From: Lonepinella koalarum | GTDB taxonomy: Bacteria; Pseudomonadota; Gammaproteobacteria; Enterobacterales; Pasteurellaceae | Reading direction: 5' to 3' | Length of the DNA stretch: 64,000 nucleotides | Assembly (NCBI RefSeq): GCF_004565475.1 | Contig: NZ_SRHX01000001.1 | Location: 248,001-312,000, forward strand | In this document: positions 1-9,967 of the stretch, in pieces | Numbering within the stretch: position 1 is the first letter of the stretch | How the letters are laid out: every line of letters starts with the position of its first letter | Program-made: the position numbers and the translations under genes | The notes under the pieces: generated by a model | The model's database searches: none | Seen by the model: only the letters and a program-made list of their open reading frames with translations | What the model was told of the DNA's origin: nothing

Positions 1-2345
1 AAAAATACTGCCGTTATTTTGATGTGGACAGTGCCGAACAGTTTTCTTTGAGCCAATGGTATCAAGTGTTAGCCGAAGGGAGCCTTGCTTTAGCTTACGC
101 AATACCCGCACAAAAAAAGGCGGATACTCGCCACGTCAATTATCTTTCCATGGAGTTTCTTATTGGGCGATTAACAGGCAATAACCTGATGAATTTAGGT
201 TATTACCAGCAAGCCAAAGCCTATTTAGCCAACTATGGCGTAGAAATCGTTGATGTGTTAGAACAAGAGCGTGATCCTGCATTGGGGAATGGTGGTTTAG
301 GTCGATTAGCTGCCTGTTTCTTAGATTCCATGGCAAGCCTTGGACAACCTGCCACAGGCTACGGTTTGCATTACCAATACGGTTTATTCAAACAAGCCTT
401 TGAAAACGGCGTACAAAAAGAAAGTGCAGATTTTTGGGGACGCAATGATTACCCGTGGCAAAGCCACAACCCAGCCAAAACCCAATTAGTAGGTTTTGGG
501 GGTAAAATTCAGCCAATTAAAGATGATAAATACGAATGGCAACCTGCATTAACCATTCAAGGCAAAGCCTATGATTTGCCTGTGGTGGGTTATCAAAATA
601 ATGTCGTACAGCCTTTACGTTTATGGCAAGCGGATAACGATCAAACCTTTAGCTTTGAGAAATTTAATGACGGTAAATTCTTGCTTGCAGACAAAGAAAT
701 CGTTAATGCAGCAGCTTTAACCCAAGTGTTATACCCGAATGACAACCATAAAGCTGGGCAAAAACTCCGCTTAATGCAACAGTATTTCCACTGTGCTTGT
801 TCAGTAGCGGATATTTTAGCTCGTCATTTGGCACAAGGTCATCGCCTACAAGATTTTGCTAAATATCAAGTGATTCAATTAAATGATACCCACCCAACCC
901 TTGCTATTCCAGAATTAATGCGAGTGTTATTAGATGACTATGATTTAAGCTGGGATCAGGCTTGGGAAATTTGTTCAAACACCTTTGCTTACACCAATCA
1001 CACCTTATTACCCGAAGCCTTGGAACAATGGGATCAACGCCTATTTAAACAATTATTACCTCGTCATTTCCAAATTGTGGATAAAATCAATCGGTTATTT
1101 CAGCAAAAAGTGCGGTCAGAATTTGGTAAAAATCCGCAAATATGGGAAAAATTAGCCATCTTATTTGATTACCGAGTACGCATGGCAAATCTTTGTGTGG
1201 TCACTTGCTTTAAAGTCAATGGAGTGGCTCAAATTCATTCGGATTTATTGGTGACGGATTTATTCCCTGAATATCATAAAATCTTCCCAACCAAATTCTG
1301 TAATGTGACCAATGGTATCACACCACGCCGTTGGATTCGTCAAGCTAATCCAAAATTAAGTGATTTATTAGACCGCACTTTACAAACCGATTGGACTAAA
1401 AATCTTGAACAATTACAGGGTGTTGAGAAATATGTGGAAGACTACGGTTTCCGTACCGAATATCGTCAAATTAAACAACATAACAAAGCGATATTGAGTG
1501 CGGAAATTAAACAGACCCTTGGTTTAAGCGTAAATGAAGATGCCATTTTTGATGTGCAAATTAAACGTTTCCACGAATACAAACGCCAACATTTGAATTT
1601 GCTCAATATTATTGCGACCTATCAACAGCTGAAAGACAATCCAAATATGCCGTTCACGCCACGTTTATTTGTCTTCTCAGGCAAAGCGGCACCAGGCTAT
1701 TATTTGGCGAAGAATATTATTCATGCCATTAATAACGTGGCACAAGTGATTAATCATGATAAGCACATGAAAGATAAATTACAGGTCGCATTTTTGCCAG
1801 ATTATCGAGTCAGTCTGGCGGAAAAAATTATTCCCGCCGCCGATGTGTCGGAACAAATTTCCATGGCAGGTAAAGAAGCCTCAGGGACGGGCAACATGAA
1901 ACTCGCCTTAAATGGGGCATTAACCCTTGGTACATTGGACGGTGCCAATGTGGAAATCGCCCAAATGGTCGGTGCAGAAAATATTTTCCTGTTCGGTCAT
2001 ACGGTAGAAAGTGTCCGCGAACTGTTAACACAAGGTTATGACCCGAAAGCCTATTATCAACAAAATCCCGTGTTAAAAAGTGCGGTGGATTTTTTAACCA
2101 AAGGGGCAGTGTGCCAAGGCAATAAGGCGATGTTCAAATTGATGATCGACAGCTTAATAGAACGTGATCCGTTCTTAGTGTTGGCGGATTTTGATAGCTA
2201 TATGGTAGCTCAACAACGCATTGGACAGGCTTATTTAGACAGGGAAGCATGGTTACACAGTTGTATTTTGAATACGGCTCGGCTTGGTATGTTCAGTTCT
2301 GACCGTTCCATTCGAGATTATCAACAACGTATTTGGTTGAAATAA
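1..2345 (+). CDS. malP: Maltodextrin phosphorylase, 5' end outside window
   Basis: Cytoplasmic PLP enzyme that phosphorolyses alpha-1,4-glucan ends to glucose-1-phosphate. The frame is open to the left edge (KYCRYFD lies before the GTG at 24), and compared with the roughly 800-residue family about 15-20 N-terminal residues are missing, so that GTG is not a start. Visible are [15 protein letters not shown] and [16 protein letters not shown] near the N-terminus and the PLP-lysine region [16 protein letters not shown] near the C-terminus. RLTGNN is closer to MalP than to GlgP, which as I recall has RTLSNA. The end is intact. malQ follows after 41 bases, so the two are probably co-transcribed. 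Uptake words lie inside at 1108 and 2078. Confidence 0.93.
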   Translation, partial: KYCRYFDVDSAEQFSLSQWYQVLAEGSLALAYAIPAQKKADTRHVNYLSMEFLIGRLTGNNLMNLGYYQQAKAYLANYGVEIVDVLEQERDPALGNGGLGRLAACFLDSMASLGQPATGYGLHYQYGLFKQAFENGVQKESADFWGRNDYPWQSHNPAKTQLVGFGGKIQPIKDDKYEWQPALTIQGKAYDLPVVGYQNNVVQPLRLWQADNDQTFSFEKFNDGKFLLADKEIVNAAALTQVLYPNDNHKAGQKLRLMQQYFHCACSVADILARHLAQGHRLQDFAKYQVIQLNDTHPTLAIPELMRVLLDDYDLSWDQAWEICSNTFAYTNHTLLPEALEQWDQRLFKQLLPRHFQIVDKINRLFQQKVRSEFGKNPQIWEKLAILFDYRVRMANLCVVTCFKVNGVAQIHSDLLVTDLFPEYHKIFPTKFCNVTNGITPRRWIRQANPKLSDLLDRTLQTDWTKNLEQLQGVEKYVEDYGFRTEYRQIKQHNKAILSAEIKQTLGLSVNEDAIFDVQIKRFHEYKRQHLNLLNIIATYQQLKDNPNMPFTPRLFVFSGKAAPGYYLAKNIIHAINNVAQVINHDKHMKDKLQVAFLPDYRVSLAEKIIPAADVSEQISMAGKEASGTGNMKLALNGALTLGTLDGANVEIAQMVGAENIFLFGHTVESVRELLTQGYDPKAYYQQNPVLKSAVDFLTKGAVCQGNKAMFKLMIDSLIERDPFLVLADFDSYMVAQQRIGQAYLDREAWLHSCILNTARLGMFSSDRSIRDYQQRIWLK

Positions 2346-2350
2346 CAACG

Positions 2351-2376
2351 TTTTCCCCTGTTACAGCAGGGGAAAA
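2351..2376 (+). promoter_or_regulatory. Intercistronic hairpin between malP and malQ
   Basis: Perfect 10-base inverted repeat TTTTCCCCTG / CAGGGGAAAA with a 6-base loop, starting 5 bases after the malP stop. There is no T-run, so it is not a classic terminator. The left arm can also pair with AGGGGAA at 2379-2385, which is the malQ ribosome binding site, so two mutually exclusive structures are possible. Confidence 0.6.
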
Positions 2377-2386
2377 TAAGGGGAAT

Positions 2387-4450
2387 ATGATGACAACAAT
2401 ATTGAATAAACAATGCCAACAAGCAGGTATTTTGCCGTATTTTTTTGATGAAAGGGGATTAAAAATTTCCCCTAAAACGGAAGTGAAAAAGCGGTTACTC
2501 AAAGCGTTTGAAAATAATTTCTCGCAACATTCATTGTTGCCAACGGTGAAAATATTTCGCCAAAAAACACCGCACTTTTTCCCATTAAATACCCCCAATC
2601 AACGTGAACACATACAGGGAAAATGGCAGCTTTGGTTAGAAAACCAGACTGAACCTTTGCAAGGGAAAATCAAACGCAATGCGATTCCGTTACCACAAAA
2701 TTTACCACTGGGCTATCATCAATTACAATTAACCGTAGGCAAACAACAATGGCAATGCGTGCTGATTATCGCCCCTGAACGTTGTTATCAGCCGATTGAA
2801 CTGCTGGAACACAAAAAATTATGGGGAACCTTTTTACAGCTTTATACCTTAAAATCCGCCACCAACTGGGGGATCGGCGATTTTGGTGATCTAAAACAAT
2901 TTATCCGAAGCCTCGAGCCTTATCAAGCAGATTTTTTAGGCTTGAATCCGATTCATGCACTCTTCCCTGCCAATCCTGAATCTGCCAGTCCTTACAGCCC
3001 ATCTTCACGCCGTTGGTTAAATATTGCTTATATTGACATCGGAAGCCTAGTGGAATTTCAACAAAGCCAAACAGCACAAGCGTGGTTTAACTCCGCCGAA
3101 ATTCAACAAAAATTAACCGCACTTCGAGCCACAGATTGGATTAATTATGCTGAAGTTATTCCGTTAAAATTAACAGGATTGCGTTTTGCTTTTCAGCAAG
3201 TGGATAAAGAAAATCCTGCTTTCATCAAGTTTTTACAAAAAAGCGGTGAAAGTCTGCAAGTACAAGCAACCTTTGATGCGTTACACGCCCATTTGAGCCA
3301 GCACTTTTCTGAACAATGGGGTTGGGATTTTTGGGCGAAAGCGTATCAAGATTTTAACTCGCCAGCCGTGCAACAATTCCGCCAGCAACATCAACAGGAT
3401 ATTTTGTTTTACAGTTGGTTACAATTTATTGCTGATCAACAACTGGCAGAATGTGATGCTTTGTGTCAGCGACAGGCTATGCCAATCGGTTTATACCGTG
3501 ATTTAGCGGTCGGCGTAACGGGTAATGGGGCAGAAACTTGGAATAATAAAACCTTATTTTGCCTAAATGCTTCTGTCGGCGCACCACCCGATGTACTTGG
3601 ACCGCAAGGGCAAAATTGGGGATTAACGCCATTCAATCCACACATTTTGCAACAACAAGCCTATCGTCCGTTTATTGAATTAGTCAGATCTAATATGCAA
3701 CACTGCGGTGCGTTACGCCTTGATCATATTATGTCTTTATTGCGTTTATGGTGGATTCCGAAAGGGGATAGTGCGGTCAACGGGGCTTATATCCGTTATC
3801 CAGTGGACGACTTAATTGCGATTCTGGCACTTGAAAGCCAGCGTCATCAATGCACTATCATTGGAGAAGATTTAGGTACGGTGCCAAAAGAAATTGTCAG
3901 CAAATTACGTAACGCAGGCATTCTCTCTTACAAAATCTTTTATTTTGAATTTGACCAACAAGGACAAAGCCGAGATTTACAACAATATCCTTATCAAGCC
4001 ATGACAACCCTAAGTACCCACGATTTACCCACCATTAACGGTTATTGGCGTGGTTATGATTTTGAGTTGGGGAAACAGTTTGGCGTTTATCCAAACCCTA
4101 AAATCTTGAGCATTTTGCAACAAGACAGAGTGCGAGCAAAACGTAAAATCTTAGATCGTTTGCAACAAGCTGGGATAGACATTGAACAAGGGATTGATGA
4201 AACCCTTGATTCTCCAGTCAACAAAACATTCAACCATCAATTACAACGCTATGTGGCCAAGGTAAGTAGTGCATTATTTGGTTTACAACCCGAAGATTGG
4301 TTAGATATGACTGAACCTGTCAATATCCCCGGCACCAGCACGCAGTATCCTAATTGGCGGCGGAAATTAACTAAAAATATTGATGCGATTTTTGCCGATC
4401 GGGAAATTCAGGCGTTGTTGATTGGGGTGAAACAGCAGCGGTTGGGTTAA
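2387..4450 (+). CDS. malQ: 4-alpha-glucanotransferase (amylomaltase)
   Basis: Transfers maltodextrin segments between chains, working with the phosphorylase upstream to break down maltodextrins. Length 687 aa, near the usual 690. GH77 signatures are present: nucleophile Asp in GALRLDHIMSLLRLWW, acid/base Glu in TIIGEDLGTVPKE, third Asp in LSTHDLPTINGYW. A longer frame reaches ATG 2333 inside malP, but AAGGGG at 2378-2383 serves the tandem ATG pair at 2387/2390 (MMTTILNKQCQQAG), where family members begin. The spacing favours 2390, so the exact start is uncertain by one codon. Confidence 0.92.
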   Translation: MMTTILNKQCQQAGILPYFFDERGLKISPKTEVKKRLLKAFENNFSQHSLLPTVKIFRQKTPHFFPLNTPNQREHIQGKWQLWLENQTEPLQGKIKRNAIPLPQNLPLGYHQLQLTVGKQQWQCVLIIAPERCYQPIELLEHKKLWGTFLQLYTLKSATNWGIGDFGDLKQFIRSLEPYQADFLGLNPIHALFPANPESASPYSPSSRRWLNIAYIDIGSLVEFQQSQTAQAWFNSAEIQQKLTALRATDWINYAEVIPLKLTGLRFAFQQVDKENPAFIKFLQKSGESLQVQATFDALHAHLSQHFSEQWGWDFWAKAYQDFNSPAVQQFRQQHQQDILFYSWLQFIADQQLAECDALCQRQAMPIGLYRDLAVGVTGNGAETWNNKTLFCLNASVGAPPDVLGPQGQNWGLTPFNPHILQQQAYRPFIELVRSNMQHCGALRLDHIMSLLRLWWIPKGDSAVNGAYIRYPVDDLIAILALESQRHQCTIIGEDLGTVPKEIVSKLRNAGILSYKIFYFEFDQQGQSRDLQQYPYQAMTTLSTHDLPTINGYWRGYDFELGKQFGVYPNPKILSILQQDRVRAKRKILDRLQQAGIDIEQGIDETLDSPVNKTFNHQLQRYVAKVSSALFGLQPEDWLDMTEPVNIPGTSTQYPNWRRKLTKNIDAIFADREIQALLIGVKQQRLG

Positions 4451-4552
4451 TATAGGGTTTGTACTTTGAAAATCAGGCAAAATGTGGCGTTTGTTCTTCT
4501 ATTTAAAATGATTTATAATATAAAAATGACCGTTTTGACCGAGGCTAACAAA

Positions 4553-5302
4553 ATGCAAAAACGTGAAGATCTCATTTTGCAACAAATCAACACCATAGGG
4601 AAAGTCAGCGTTAATGGATTAGCACAAAGTTTGAATATGTCGGTGGAAACCATTCGGCGTGATTTAACCGATTTGGCTCAGCGGGGATTAGTGCATCGAG
4701 TGCATGGTGGAGCAGTAAGTGTAAAAGAAAAAGATCTGGGGCATTCATTTCAAATCAGACAGCGTACTAATATTGAGGCCAAAAAGGCGATTGCCAGTCA
4801 GGTTATTGATTATTTTTTTGAAGGATCCGTGATTGGCTTAGATGCCAGCTCTAGCAGTTGGTATTTTGCTCAGTTGATCCCAGATATTCCTTGTACTGTT
4901 GTCACCAATTCAATGCACAACATCACCGCATTAGTTAATAAACCCAATATTCGTACCATTGCCACAGGGGGCGTATATTCTAGCAAATATGATGCGTTTT
5001 ATGGCCCCTTATCGGAACAAATGCTCCAACGTTTACACATTGATTTAGGTATTTTTTCCTGTTCCGGCATTGATAGTGAGGGCAATATTTGGGAATCCAA
5101 CGAACTTAACGCATCCATAAAACGTAAAATGATGGATGCGTCAGGGCAAAAATTTTTACTCGCTGATAGTTCTAAATTTGAGCGTAAAAATCTCATAAAA
5201 TTGGCTGATTTGGAACAAATGGATATTCTAGTGACAGATAAATCACCAAGTGAAACACTTCATGCTTATTGTGAACAGCATAATATTTTAATTCTTTCTT
5301 AA
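4553..5302 (+). CDS. fucR: DeoR-family regulator of the fucose genes
   Basis: 249-aa transcription factor. The N-terminal winged helix-turn-helix (about residues 5-60) carries the DeoR signature VSVNGLAQSLNMSVETIRRDL. The C-terminal sugar-phosphate-sensing domain has the family pattern VIGLDASSSSWYFAQL, IFSCSGIDSEGNIWESNELN and LADSSKFER. The IFSC-GIDS-G-WdSN wording is typical of FucR, and fucI follows on the same strand. Start ATG 4553 is preceded by GAGG at 4541-4544; the in-frame ATG at 4466 would add about 29 residues not found in the family. TATAAT at 4514-4519 is a possible -10 box. It probably binds repeats upstream of fucI. Confidence 0.85.
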   Translation: MQKREDLILQQINTIGKVSVNGLAQSLNMSVETIRRDLTDLAQRGLVHRVHGGAVSVKEKDLGHSFQIRQRTNIEAKKAIASQVIDYFFEGSVIGLDASSSSWYFAQLIPDIPCTVVTNSMHNITALVNKPNIRTIATGGVYSSKYDAFYGPLSEQMLQRLHIDLGIFSCSGIDSEGNIWESNELNASIKRKMMDASGQKFLLADSSKFERKNLIKLADLEQMDILVTDKSPSETLHAYCEQHNILILS

Positions 5303-5306
5303 CTTT

Positions 5307-5350
5307 AAATGCCCGATTATCATTATAAACAACTAAAATCGGGCATTTTA
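5307..5350 (+). terminator. Rho-independent terminator after fucR
   Basis: Perfect 12-base stem AAATGCCCGATT / AATCGGGCATTT with an 18-base loop, then a short T-run (TTTT). It sits 5 bases after the fucR stop and separates the regulator from the fucI operon. Confidence 0.8.
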
Positions 5351-5384
5351 AACCAACTTATCTACCGATTTTTTCCTTGTTTTT

Positions 5385-5400
5385 TGTGAAATAGATCACA
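5385..5400 (+). promoter_or_regulatory. CRP site upstream of fucI
   Basis: TGTGA-AATAGA-TCACA matches the CRP consensus exactly. It is centred about 122 bases before the fucI ATG, in the only regulatory gap of the locus. It indicates catabolite control of the fucI operon. Confidence 0.85.
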
Positions 5401-5430
5401 AATCTAGCAAAAACTTCATAAAAAAATAGC

Positions 5431-5489
5431 GATTCTTATTTTTTTAGTCAAAAATATTCTTATTTCTCGTACAACCAAAGATTCTTTTT
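5431..5489 (+). promoter_or_regulatory. Three phased ATTCTT repeats, candidate FucR operator
   Basis: GATTCTTATT (5431), TATTCTTATTT (5455) and GATTCTTTTT (5480) are direct repeats whose ATTCTT cores start 24 and 25 bases apart. They lie between the CRP site and the fucI start codon. DeoR-family proteins often bind repeated half-sites, so this is the best operator candidate; that is inference. Confidence 0.45.
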
Positions 5490-5514
5490 GTTTGAATAAA
5501 TAAGGAAGGAAAAA

Positions 5515-7275
5515 ATGACTACATCAACTCAAATCAAAATTGGTATTCGTCCCACTATCGACGGTCGCCGTATGGGTGTTCGTGAATCCCTTGAAGAACA
5601 AACAATGAATATGGCGAAAGCCGTTGCCCATCTCTTACAAACGGAAATCCGTCATCCCAATGGCGACTTTGTGCAATGTGTGATCGCTGATAGCACCATT
5701 GGCGGCGTAGCAGAAGCAGCCGCTTGTGCGGAGAAATTCAAACGTGAAAATGTCGGGGCGGTGATTACCGTTACCCCTTGTTGGTGCTACGGTTCAGAAA
5801 CCATTGATATGGATCCGCATTTGCCAAAAGCCATTTGGGGATTTAACGGTACAGAACGCCCAGGGGCGGTGTATTTAGCCGCTGCCTTGGCAGGGCATAA
5901 TCAACTTGGCTTACCTGCATTTTCCATTTATGGCACGGAAGTGCAAGAAGCCAATGATCAATCCATTCCTGCCGATGTGCGTGAAAAATTGTTGCGTTTT
6001 GCTCGAGCAGGGCTTGCGGTGGCAACTTTGCGGGGCAAATCCTATTTGTCTATCGGTTCAGTTTCAATGGGGATTGCAGGGTCTATCGTCAATCAACAAT
6101 TTTTCCAAGAATATTTGGGTATGCGAAATGAATATGTGGATATGACCGAAATTAAACGCCGTTTAGACCGCAAAATTTACGATGAAGACGAATTTAAACT
6201 CGCTCGTGAATGGGTGAAAACCTATTGCAAAGAAGGCATTGATGTCAACAAAGCCGAACATCAACGCACCACCGAAGAAAAAGAAGAACTTTGGGATAAT
6301 GTGGTGAAAATGACCATTATTGCGCGTGATTTAATGGTGGGTAATCCACACTTAGCCGAACTCGGTTTTGTGGAAGAATCCCTTGGTCATAATGCCATTG
6401 CGGCAGGTTTCCAAGGACAACGTCAATGGACAGATCATTTACCAAACGGTGATTTCTTAGAAGCTATTTTAAATTCCACCTATGACTGGAACGGTGTGCG
6501 TCCACCACACATTATGGCGACCGAAAATGACTCTTTGAATGGCGTAAATATGCTATTCGGGCATTTATTGACGGGTCAGGCTCAAATTTTTGCCGATGTG
6601 CGGACTTATTGGAGTGAAGATTCCGTGGAACGTGTGACAGGTTGGCGACCTGAAGTAGGCTTTATTCACTTAATCAATTCAGGCTCTGCGGCATTAGATG
6701 GTACAGGTCAACATCAAGACAAAGACGGTAAACCAACCATTAAACCAGCGTGGGAAGTGACCGAAGCGGATGGCAAACGTTGCTTAGAACATACTCGTTG
6801 GTGTCAAGCGGTTCACGAATATTTCCGTGGGGGCGGTTTGTCTTCTCAATTCTTAACCAAAGGCGGAATGCCGTTCACAATGCACCGTATCAACTTAATT
6901 AAAGGCGTTGGCCCAGTGCTACAAATTGCCGAAGGTTGGTCTATTGAGTTGCCTGAAAAGGTTCACGATATTTTGAATAAACGCACCGACCAAACCTGGC
7001 CAACCACTTGGTTCACTCCACGTTTAACCGGCAAAGGGGCATTTAAAGATGTGTATTCGGTAATGGCAAACTGGGGAGCGAACCACTGTGTTGCCACTTA
7101 CGGACACGTTGGAGCGGATTTAATTACGCTTGCATCTATGTTGCGGATTCCAGTTTGTATGCACAATTTGGAAGACGAGCAAGTGTTCCGCCCAAGTGCG
7201 TGGAATGGTTTTGGTCAAGATAAAGAAGGTCAAGACTACCGTGCTTGTGCGAATTTCGGGGCGTTGTATAAATAG
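5515..7275 (+). CDS. fucI: L-fucose isomerase
   Basis: Converts L-fucose to L-fuculose (also D-arabinose to D-ribulose) in the cytoplasm, Mn-dependent. 586 aa against about 591 in E. coli. N-terminus [20 protein letters not shown], acidic catalytic segments [10 protein letters not shown] and [11 protein letters not shown], and the C-terminal [18 protein letters not shown] are family-typical. A strong ribosome site AAGGAAGGA lies just before ATG 5515. Base composition is clearly GC-richer (35 of 60 in line 5701) than the genes that follow. fucP, fucU and fucA, the usual companions, are absent here. Confidence 0.95.
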   Translation: MTTSTQIKIGIRPTIDGRRMGVRESLEEQTMNMAKAVAHLLQTEIRHPNGDFVQCVIADSTIGGVAEAAACAEKFKRENVGAVITVTPCWCYGSETIDMDPHLPKAIWGFNGTERPGAVYLAAALAGHNQLGLPAFSIYGTEVQEANDQSIPADVREKLLRFARAGLAVATLRGKSYLSIGSVSMGIAGSIVNQQFFQEYLGMRNEYVDMTEIKRRLDRKIYDEDEFKLAREWVKTYCKEGIDVNKAEHQRTTEEKEELWDNVVKMTIIARDLMVGNPHLAELGFVEESLGHNAIAAGFQGQRQWTDHLPNGDFLEAILNSTYDWNGVRPPHIMATENDSLNGVNMLFGHLLTGQAQIFADVRTYWSEDSVERVTGWRPEVGFIHLINSGSAALDGTGQHQDKDGKPTIKPAWEVTEADGKRCLEHTRWCQAVHEYFRGGGLSSQFLTKGGMPFTMHRINLIKGVGPVLQIAEGWSIELPEKVHDILNKRTDQTWPTTWFTPRLTGKGAFKDVYSVMANWGANHCVATYGHVGADLITLASMLRIPVCMHNLEDEQVFRPSAWNGFGQDKEGQDYRACANFGALYK

Positions 7276-7378
7276 TATTATATACAGAAATTACCCACCT
7301 GCTCTCAACAATATAAGTAAGCTAGGTAAGAATATAGAAATGCTTGAGATTATAATTAATTGCTAATTAAGGAACAAA

Positions 7379-8428
7379 ATGGGATTTTTAATTCAGAAAA
7401 AGATGTTTATCTTGGATGAGAAACACCAATTATTCAATAATTGTCATGCATCAACTATTTTGTCAATTCAGCCATCTAAACTTTTAGTTGCTTTCTTTGC
7501 AGGTAATAAAGAAGGTGATGTCGATACAGCTATTTGGACTGTATTACAGAAAGATGGTGTTTGGCAGACACCTAAAAAGACAATTGATGAAGTTGGTGTA
7601 GCCCATTGGAATCCTGTGTTACACCAAGATCCGAAAACAGGATATATATGGTTGTTTTATAAAGTGGGGGCTGATGTCCATTCTTGGACAACACGCTTTA
7701 TCTTATCTAAAGATCAGGGTGATACTTGGACGAAACCAACAGAATTGGTTAAGGGGGATATTTCACCAAGAGGACCTGTAAAAAACAAATTGATTATTGC
7801 CGATGACGGGACGTGGCTTGCACCTAGTTCCATTGAAAACGATAAATATTGGGATGCGTTTATCGATATATCTCAAGATAATGGAATAACGTGGATGAAA
7901 CAATCCATACCGCTATTTCATATTGATAATAAAGATTCAGTAAAAGAAACACTTTGGGAGGGACTGCAGAACAATACATTATGGGAAAATGATACTTCAC
8001 ATATATTCAAGTGGGATGGTGTTATTCAACCTTCTCTTTGGAAATCAACGCCTAGAAATATTCATGCTTTAATGCGAAGTACAAGGGGATATATCTATCG
8101 TAGTGATTCAAAAGATAATGGAAAAATATGGAGCGAGGCTTATGCAACAGATTTACCCAACAATAATAGCGGTATTGATGTGGTTAAATTAGATACAGAT
8201 CTATTAGTATTGGCATACAATCCAATATCAGGAAATTGGGGAATTCGCTATCCAATTGCCTTAGCCTGTTCTTCAGATAATGGTATAACATGGTCTGTTC
8301 CTTTTTCTTTAGAAGATAATGTGGGGGAGTTTTCCTATCCTGCCATTATTTATTCAGAAGGTATAATTCACTTAACCTATACTTGGAATAGAAAAAATAT
8401 TGTCTATCAACAAATTATTTACCAGTAA
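7379..8428 (+). CDS. Sialidase-like BNR-repeat protein, probably cytoplasmic
   Basis: 349-aa beta-propeller protein of the BNR_2/sialidase superfamily; substrate unknown. Three full Asp boxes (SKDQGDTW, SQDNGITW, SSDNGITW) and one weaker one (SKDNGKIW) are spaced along the chain. It starts MGFLIQKKMFILDEKH, with no signal peptide. The N-terminal RIP arginine motif of true sialidases is not visible; a CHAST motif stands in that place. It shares MRS..YIYRS.S.DNG, LPNNNSGI and EFSYPAII with the paralogue at 17653-18831. Ribosome site AAGGAA before ATG 7379. First gene of the AT-rich block; likely acts on something brought in by the transporter that follows. Confidence 0.7.
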   Translation: MGFLIQKKMFILDEKHQLFNNCHASTILSIQPSKLLVAFFAGNKEGDVDTAIWTVLQKDGVWQTPKKTIDEVGVAHWNPVLHQDPKTGYIWLFYKVGADVHSWTTRFILSKDQGDTWTKPTELVKGDISPRGPVKNKLIIADDGTWLAPSSIENDKYWDAFIDISQDNGITWMKQSIPLFHIDNKDSVKETLWEGLQNNTLWENDTSHIFKWDGVIQPSLWKSTPRNIHALMRSTRGYIYRSDSKDNGKIWSEAYATDLPNNNSGIDVVKLDTDLLVLAYNPISGNWGIRYPIALACSSDNGITWSVPFSLEDNVGEFSYPAIIYSEGIIHLTYTWNRKNIVYQQIIYQ

Positions 8429-8454
8429 TTTTAATTCAATTAAGGAAAACACAT

Positions 8455-9435
8455 ATGAAAAAGAAAATCTTCGCTACTATAGTCGGTCTTTTGTCGTTGA
8501 GTGTAACACCTTGCCTACAAGCCGATGTAACCTTAACTTATCCAACCAAAAATATTGAAGTTGTCATTCCTAAAAATCCTGGTGGGGGTACAGATACTTC
8601 TGCAAGAACTGTTATTGAATTTGCAAAAGATAAAATGCCTGATGGTAAAATCTTTATTCCTGTCAACAAGCCAGCAGGAAATGGAATTACGGGTTTATTA
8701 GAGGTGGCAAAATCCAAACCTGATGGTTACAAACTCGTAATGACTACTGTTGAACTCGCCATGTTCCCACATCAAGGAAAATCGCCAGTTACTTATAAAG
8801 ATTTTACGCCAATTGTTGCAACGATTGCTGATCCTGTGGCATTAGTTGTTAATGCAAATTCACCATATGAGAATTTACAAGCATTTTTTGATGATGCAAA
8901 AGCCAAACCAGGTAAATTAAAATTGGGTAATTCAGGCATGGGGGCTATTTACCACTTAGCTGCTGTTCATTTAGAAAAACAACTCGGCGTAAAATTTAAT
9001 CATATTCCATACAATGAGGGTACAGGTCCGGCCATTGCTGCTTTAGTCGGTGGACATTTGGATGCAGTATTAACGACACCAGGTTCTGTTAAAGCCCAAG
9101 CTGATGCAGGTATTTTAAAAGTACTAGGGGTTATGGACTCAACACGTTTTGAATTATTCCCAGATGTCCCTACATTTAAAGAAGCATTAGATTTATCTGA
9201 TGACATAAAAATTCTAGCTTGGGCAGCATTGGCAGCCCCTGCCAATTTACCAAATGATATAAAAGATCAGTTAGTTGGTTCTTTTGCTGAAGTTGTTCAA
9301 AAACCAGAATATAAAGAAGCATTGAAAAAACAAGGTATTATGCCTGTATTTATTGCTGGTGAAGACGCTTACAATATGATGAAAAATGATCATGAAATGT
9401 ATGAAACTTTAATAAAAGAAATAATGAAAAAATAA
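8455..9435 (+). CDS. Tripartite tricarboxylate transporter (TctC/Bug-type) binding protein
   Basis: 326-aa periplasmic solute-binding protein. The signal peptide runs MKKKIFATIVGLLSLSVTPC to about LQA, followed by the Bug-family start TYPTKNIEVVIPKNPGGGTD, the VNKPAGNGITG loop and later IPYNEGTGPAIAALVGGHLDA. These proteins bind small carboxylates, so the locus probably imports an acid sugar or a carboxylated glycoside. The first of three transporter genes (binding protein, small subunit, large permease). A hairpin follows the gene, probably giving the binding protein extra expression. Confidence 0.88.
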   Translation: MKKKIFATIVGLLSLSVTPCLQADVTLTYPTKNIEVVIPKNPGGGTDTSARTVIEFAKDKMPDGKIFIPVNKPAGNGITGLLEVAKSKPDGYKLVMTTVELAMFPHQGKSPVTYKDFTPIVATIADPVALVVNANSPYENLQAFFDDAKAKPGKLKLGNSGMGAIYHLAAVHLEKQLGVKFNHIPYNEGTGPAIAALVGGHLDAVLTTPGSVKAQADAGILKVLGVMDSTRFELFPDVPTFKEALDLSDDIKILAWAALAAPANLPNDIKDQLVGSFAEVVQKPEYKEALKKQGIMPVFIAGEDAYNMMKNDHEMYETLIKEIMKK

Positions 9436-9443
9436 CCTAGGAT

Positions 9444-9474
9444 AAACACCTACTGATTTATTTAGTAGGTGTTT
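9444..9474 (+). terminator. Hairpin between TctC-type and TctB-type genes (attenuator)
   Basis: Perfect 11-base stem AAACACCTACT / AGTAGGTGTTT, 9-base loop, starting 9 bases after the stop codon. No long T-run follows, so partial termination or 3'-end protection of the binding-protein message is more likely than a full stop. Confidence 0.6.
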
Positions 9475-9495
9475 AAACAAGAGGAGTAATCATCA

Positions 9496-9954
9496 ATGAT
9501 TAAACAAAATTTACTTATAGGTCTAATGTCAATTATTTTCGGAATAATTATTCTAATATTTTCTGAAGACTTAAATATGTTTGATGAATATGGTGTTCTC
9601 GGTGAACGTTTTTGGCCTTTCTTACTGGCAATATTGTTCATTCTTCTAGGAATATTACAAATAGTTAATACATTAAAAGATAAAGCCATTAAAAATAAAG
9701 AAATAAATTTTAGTTCATCTGCTAGAAAAAAGGTTTATCTACTTTTTCTATTAATGACTATATATGGTGTAGGGTTAATTTATTTGGGATTTATCATTTC
9801 AACTATAATATTAATTCCAATAATCATGAAAATGATGGGAGAGAATCAAAGCTGGAGAATTGTCTTGTCAACTTTAGGCATTGTTTCATCCATCTATATC
9901 TTTTTTGAAATTATTTTTAATTCCCCATTACCGGCTTCGCTCTTGTTAGAATAA
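9496..9954 (+). CDS. TctB-type small membrane subunit
   Basis: 152 aa with four hydrophobic segments (about residues 5-22, 38-55, 76-96 and 98-150, the last a long block that may hold two). It contains GERFWPFLLAILFILLGILQ, a FWP.lL pattern usual in this subunit. It belongs to the tripartite tricarboxylate transporter, between its binding protein and large permease. GAGGAG lies before ATG 9496. Very AT-rich: 15 G/C in the 60 bases from 9541. Function is inferred mainly from size, hydropathy and position. Confidence 0.8.
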   Translation: MIKQNLLIGLMSIIFGIIILIFSEDLNMFDEYGVLGERFWPFLLAILFILLGILQIVNTLKDKAIKNKEINFSSSARKKVYLLFLLMTIYGVGLIYLGFIISTIILIPIIMKMMGENQSWRIVLSTLGIVSSIYIFFEIIFNSPLPASLLLE

Positions 9955-9967
9955 AGGAGTATTGACT

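Noticed and set aside
2293-2598. Minus-strand frame across the malP-malQ junction
   Set aside because: It covers coding sequence of malQ and the hairpin in reverse, with no motif or ribosome site.
7130-7366. Small frame overlapping the fucI end
   Set aside because: Two thirds lie inside fucI in another frame, and the tail in the AT-rich gap shows no ribosome site or family.
7379-8428. Calling the BNR proteins true secreted sialidases
   Set aside because: No signal peptide, no RIP arginine motif near the N-terminus, and operons with acid-sugar importers instead of nan genes.
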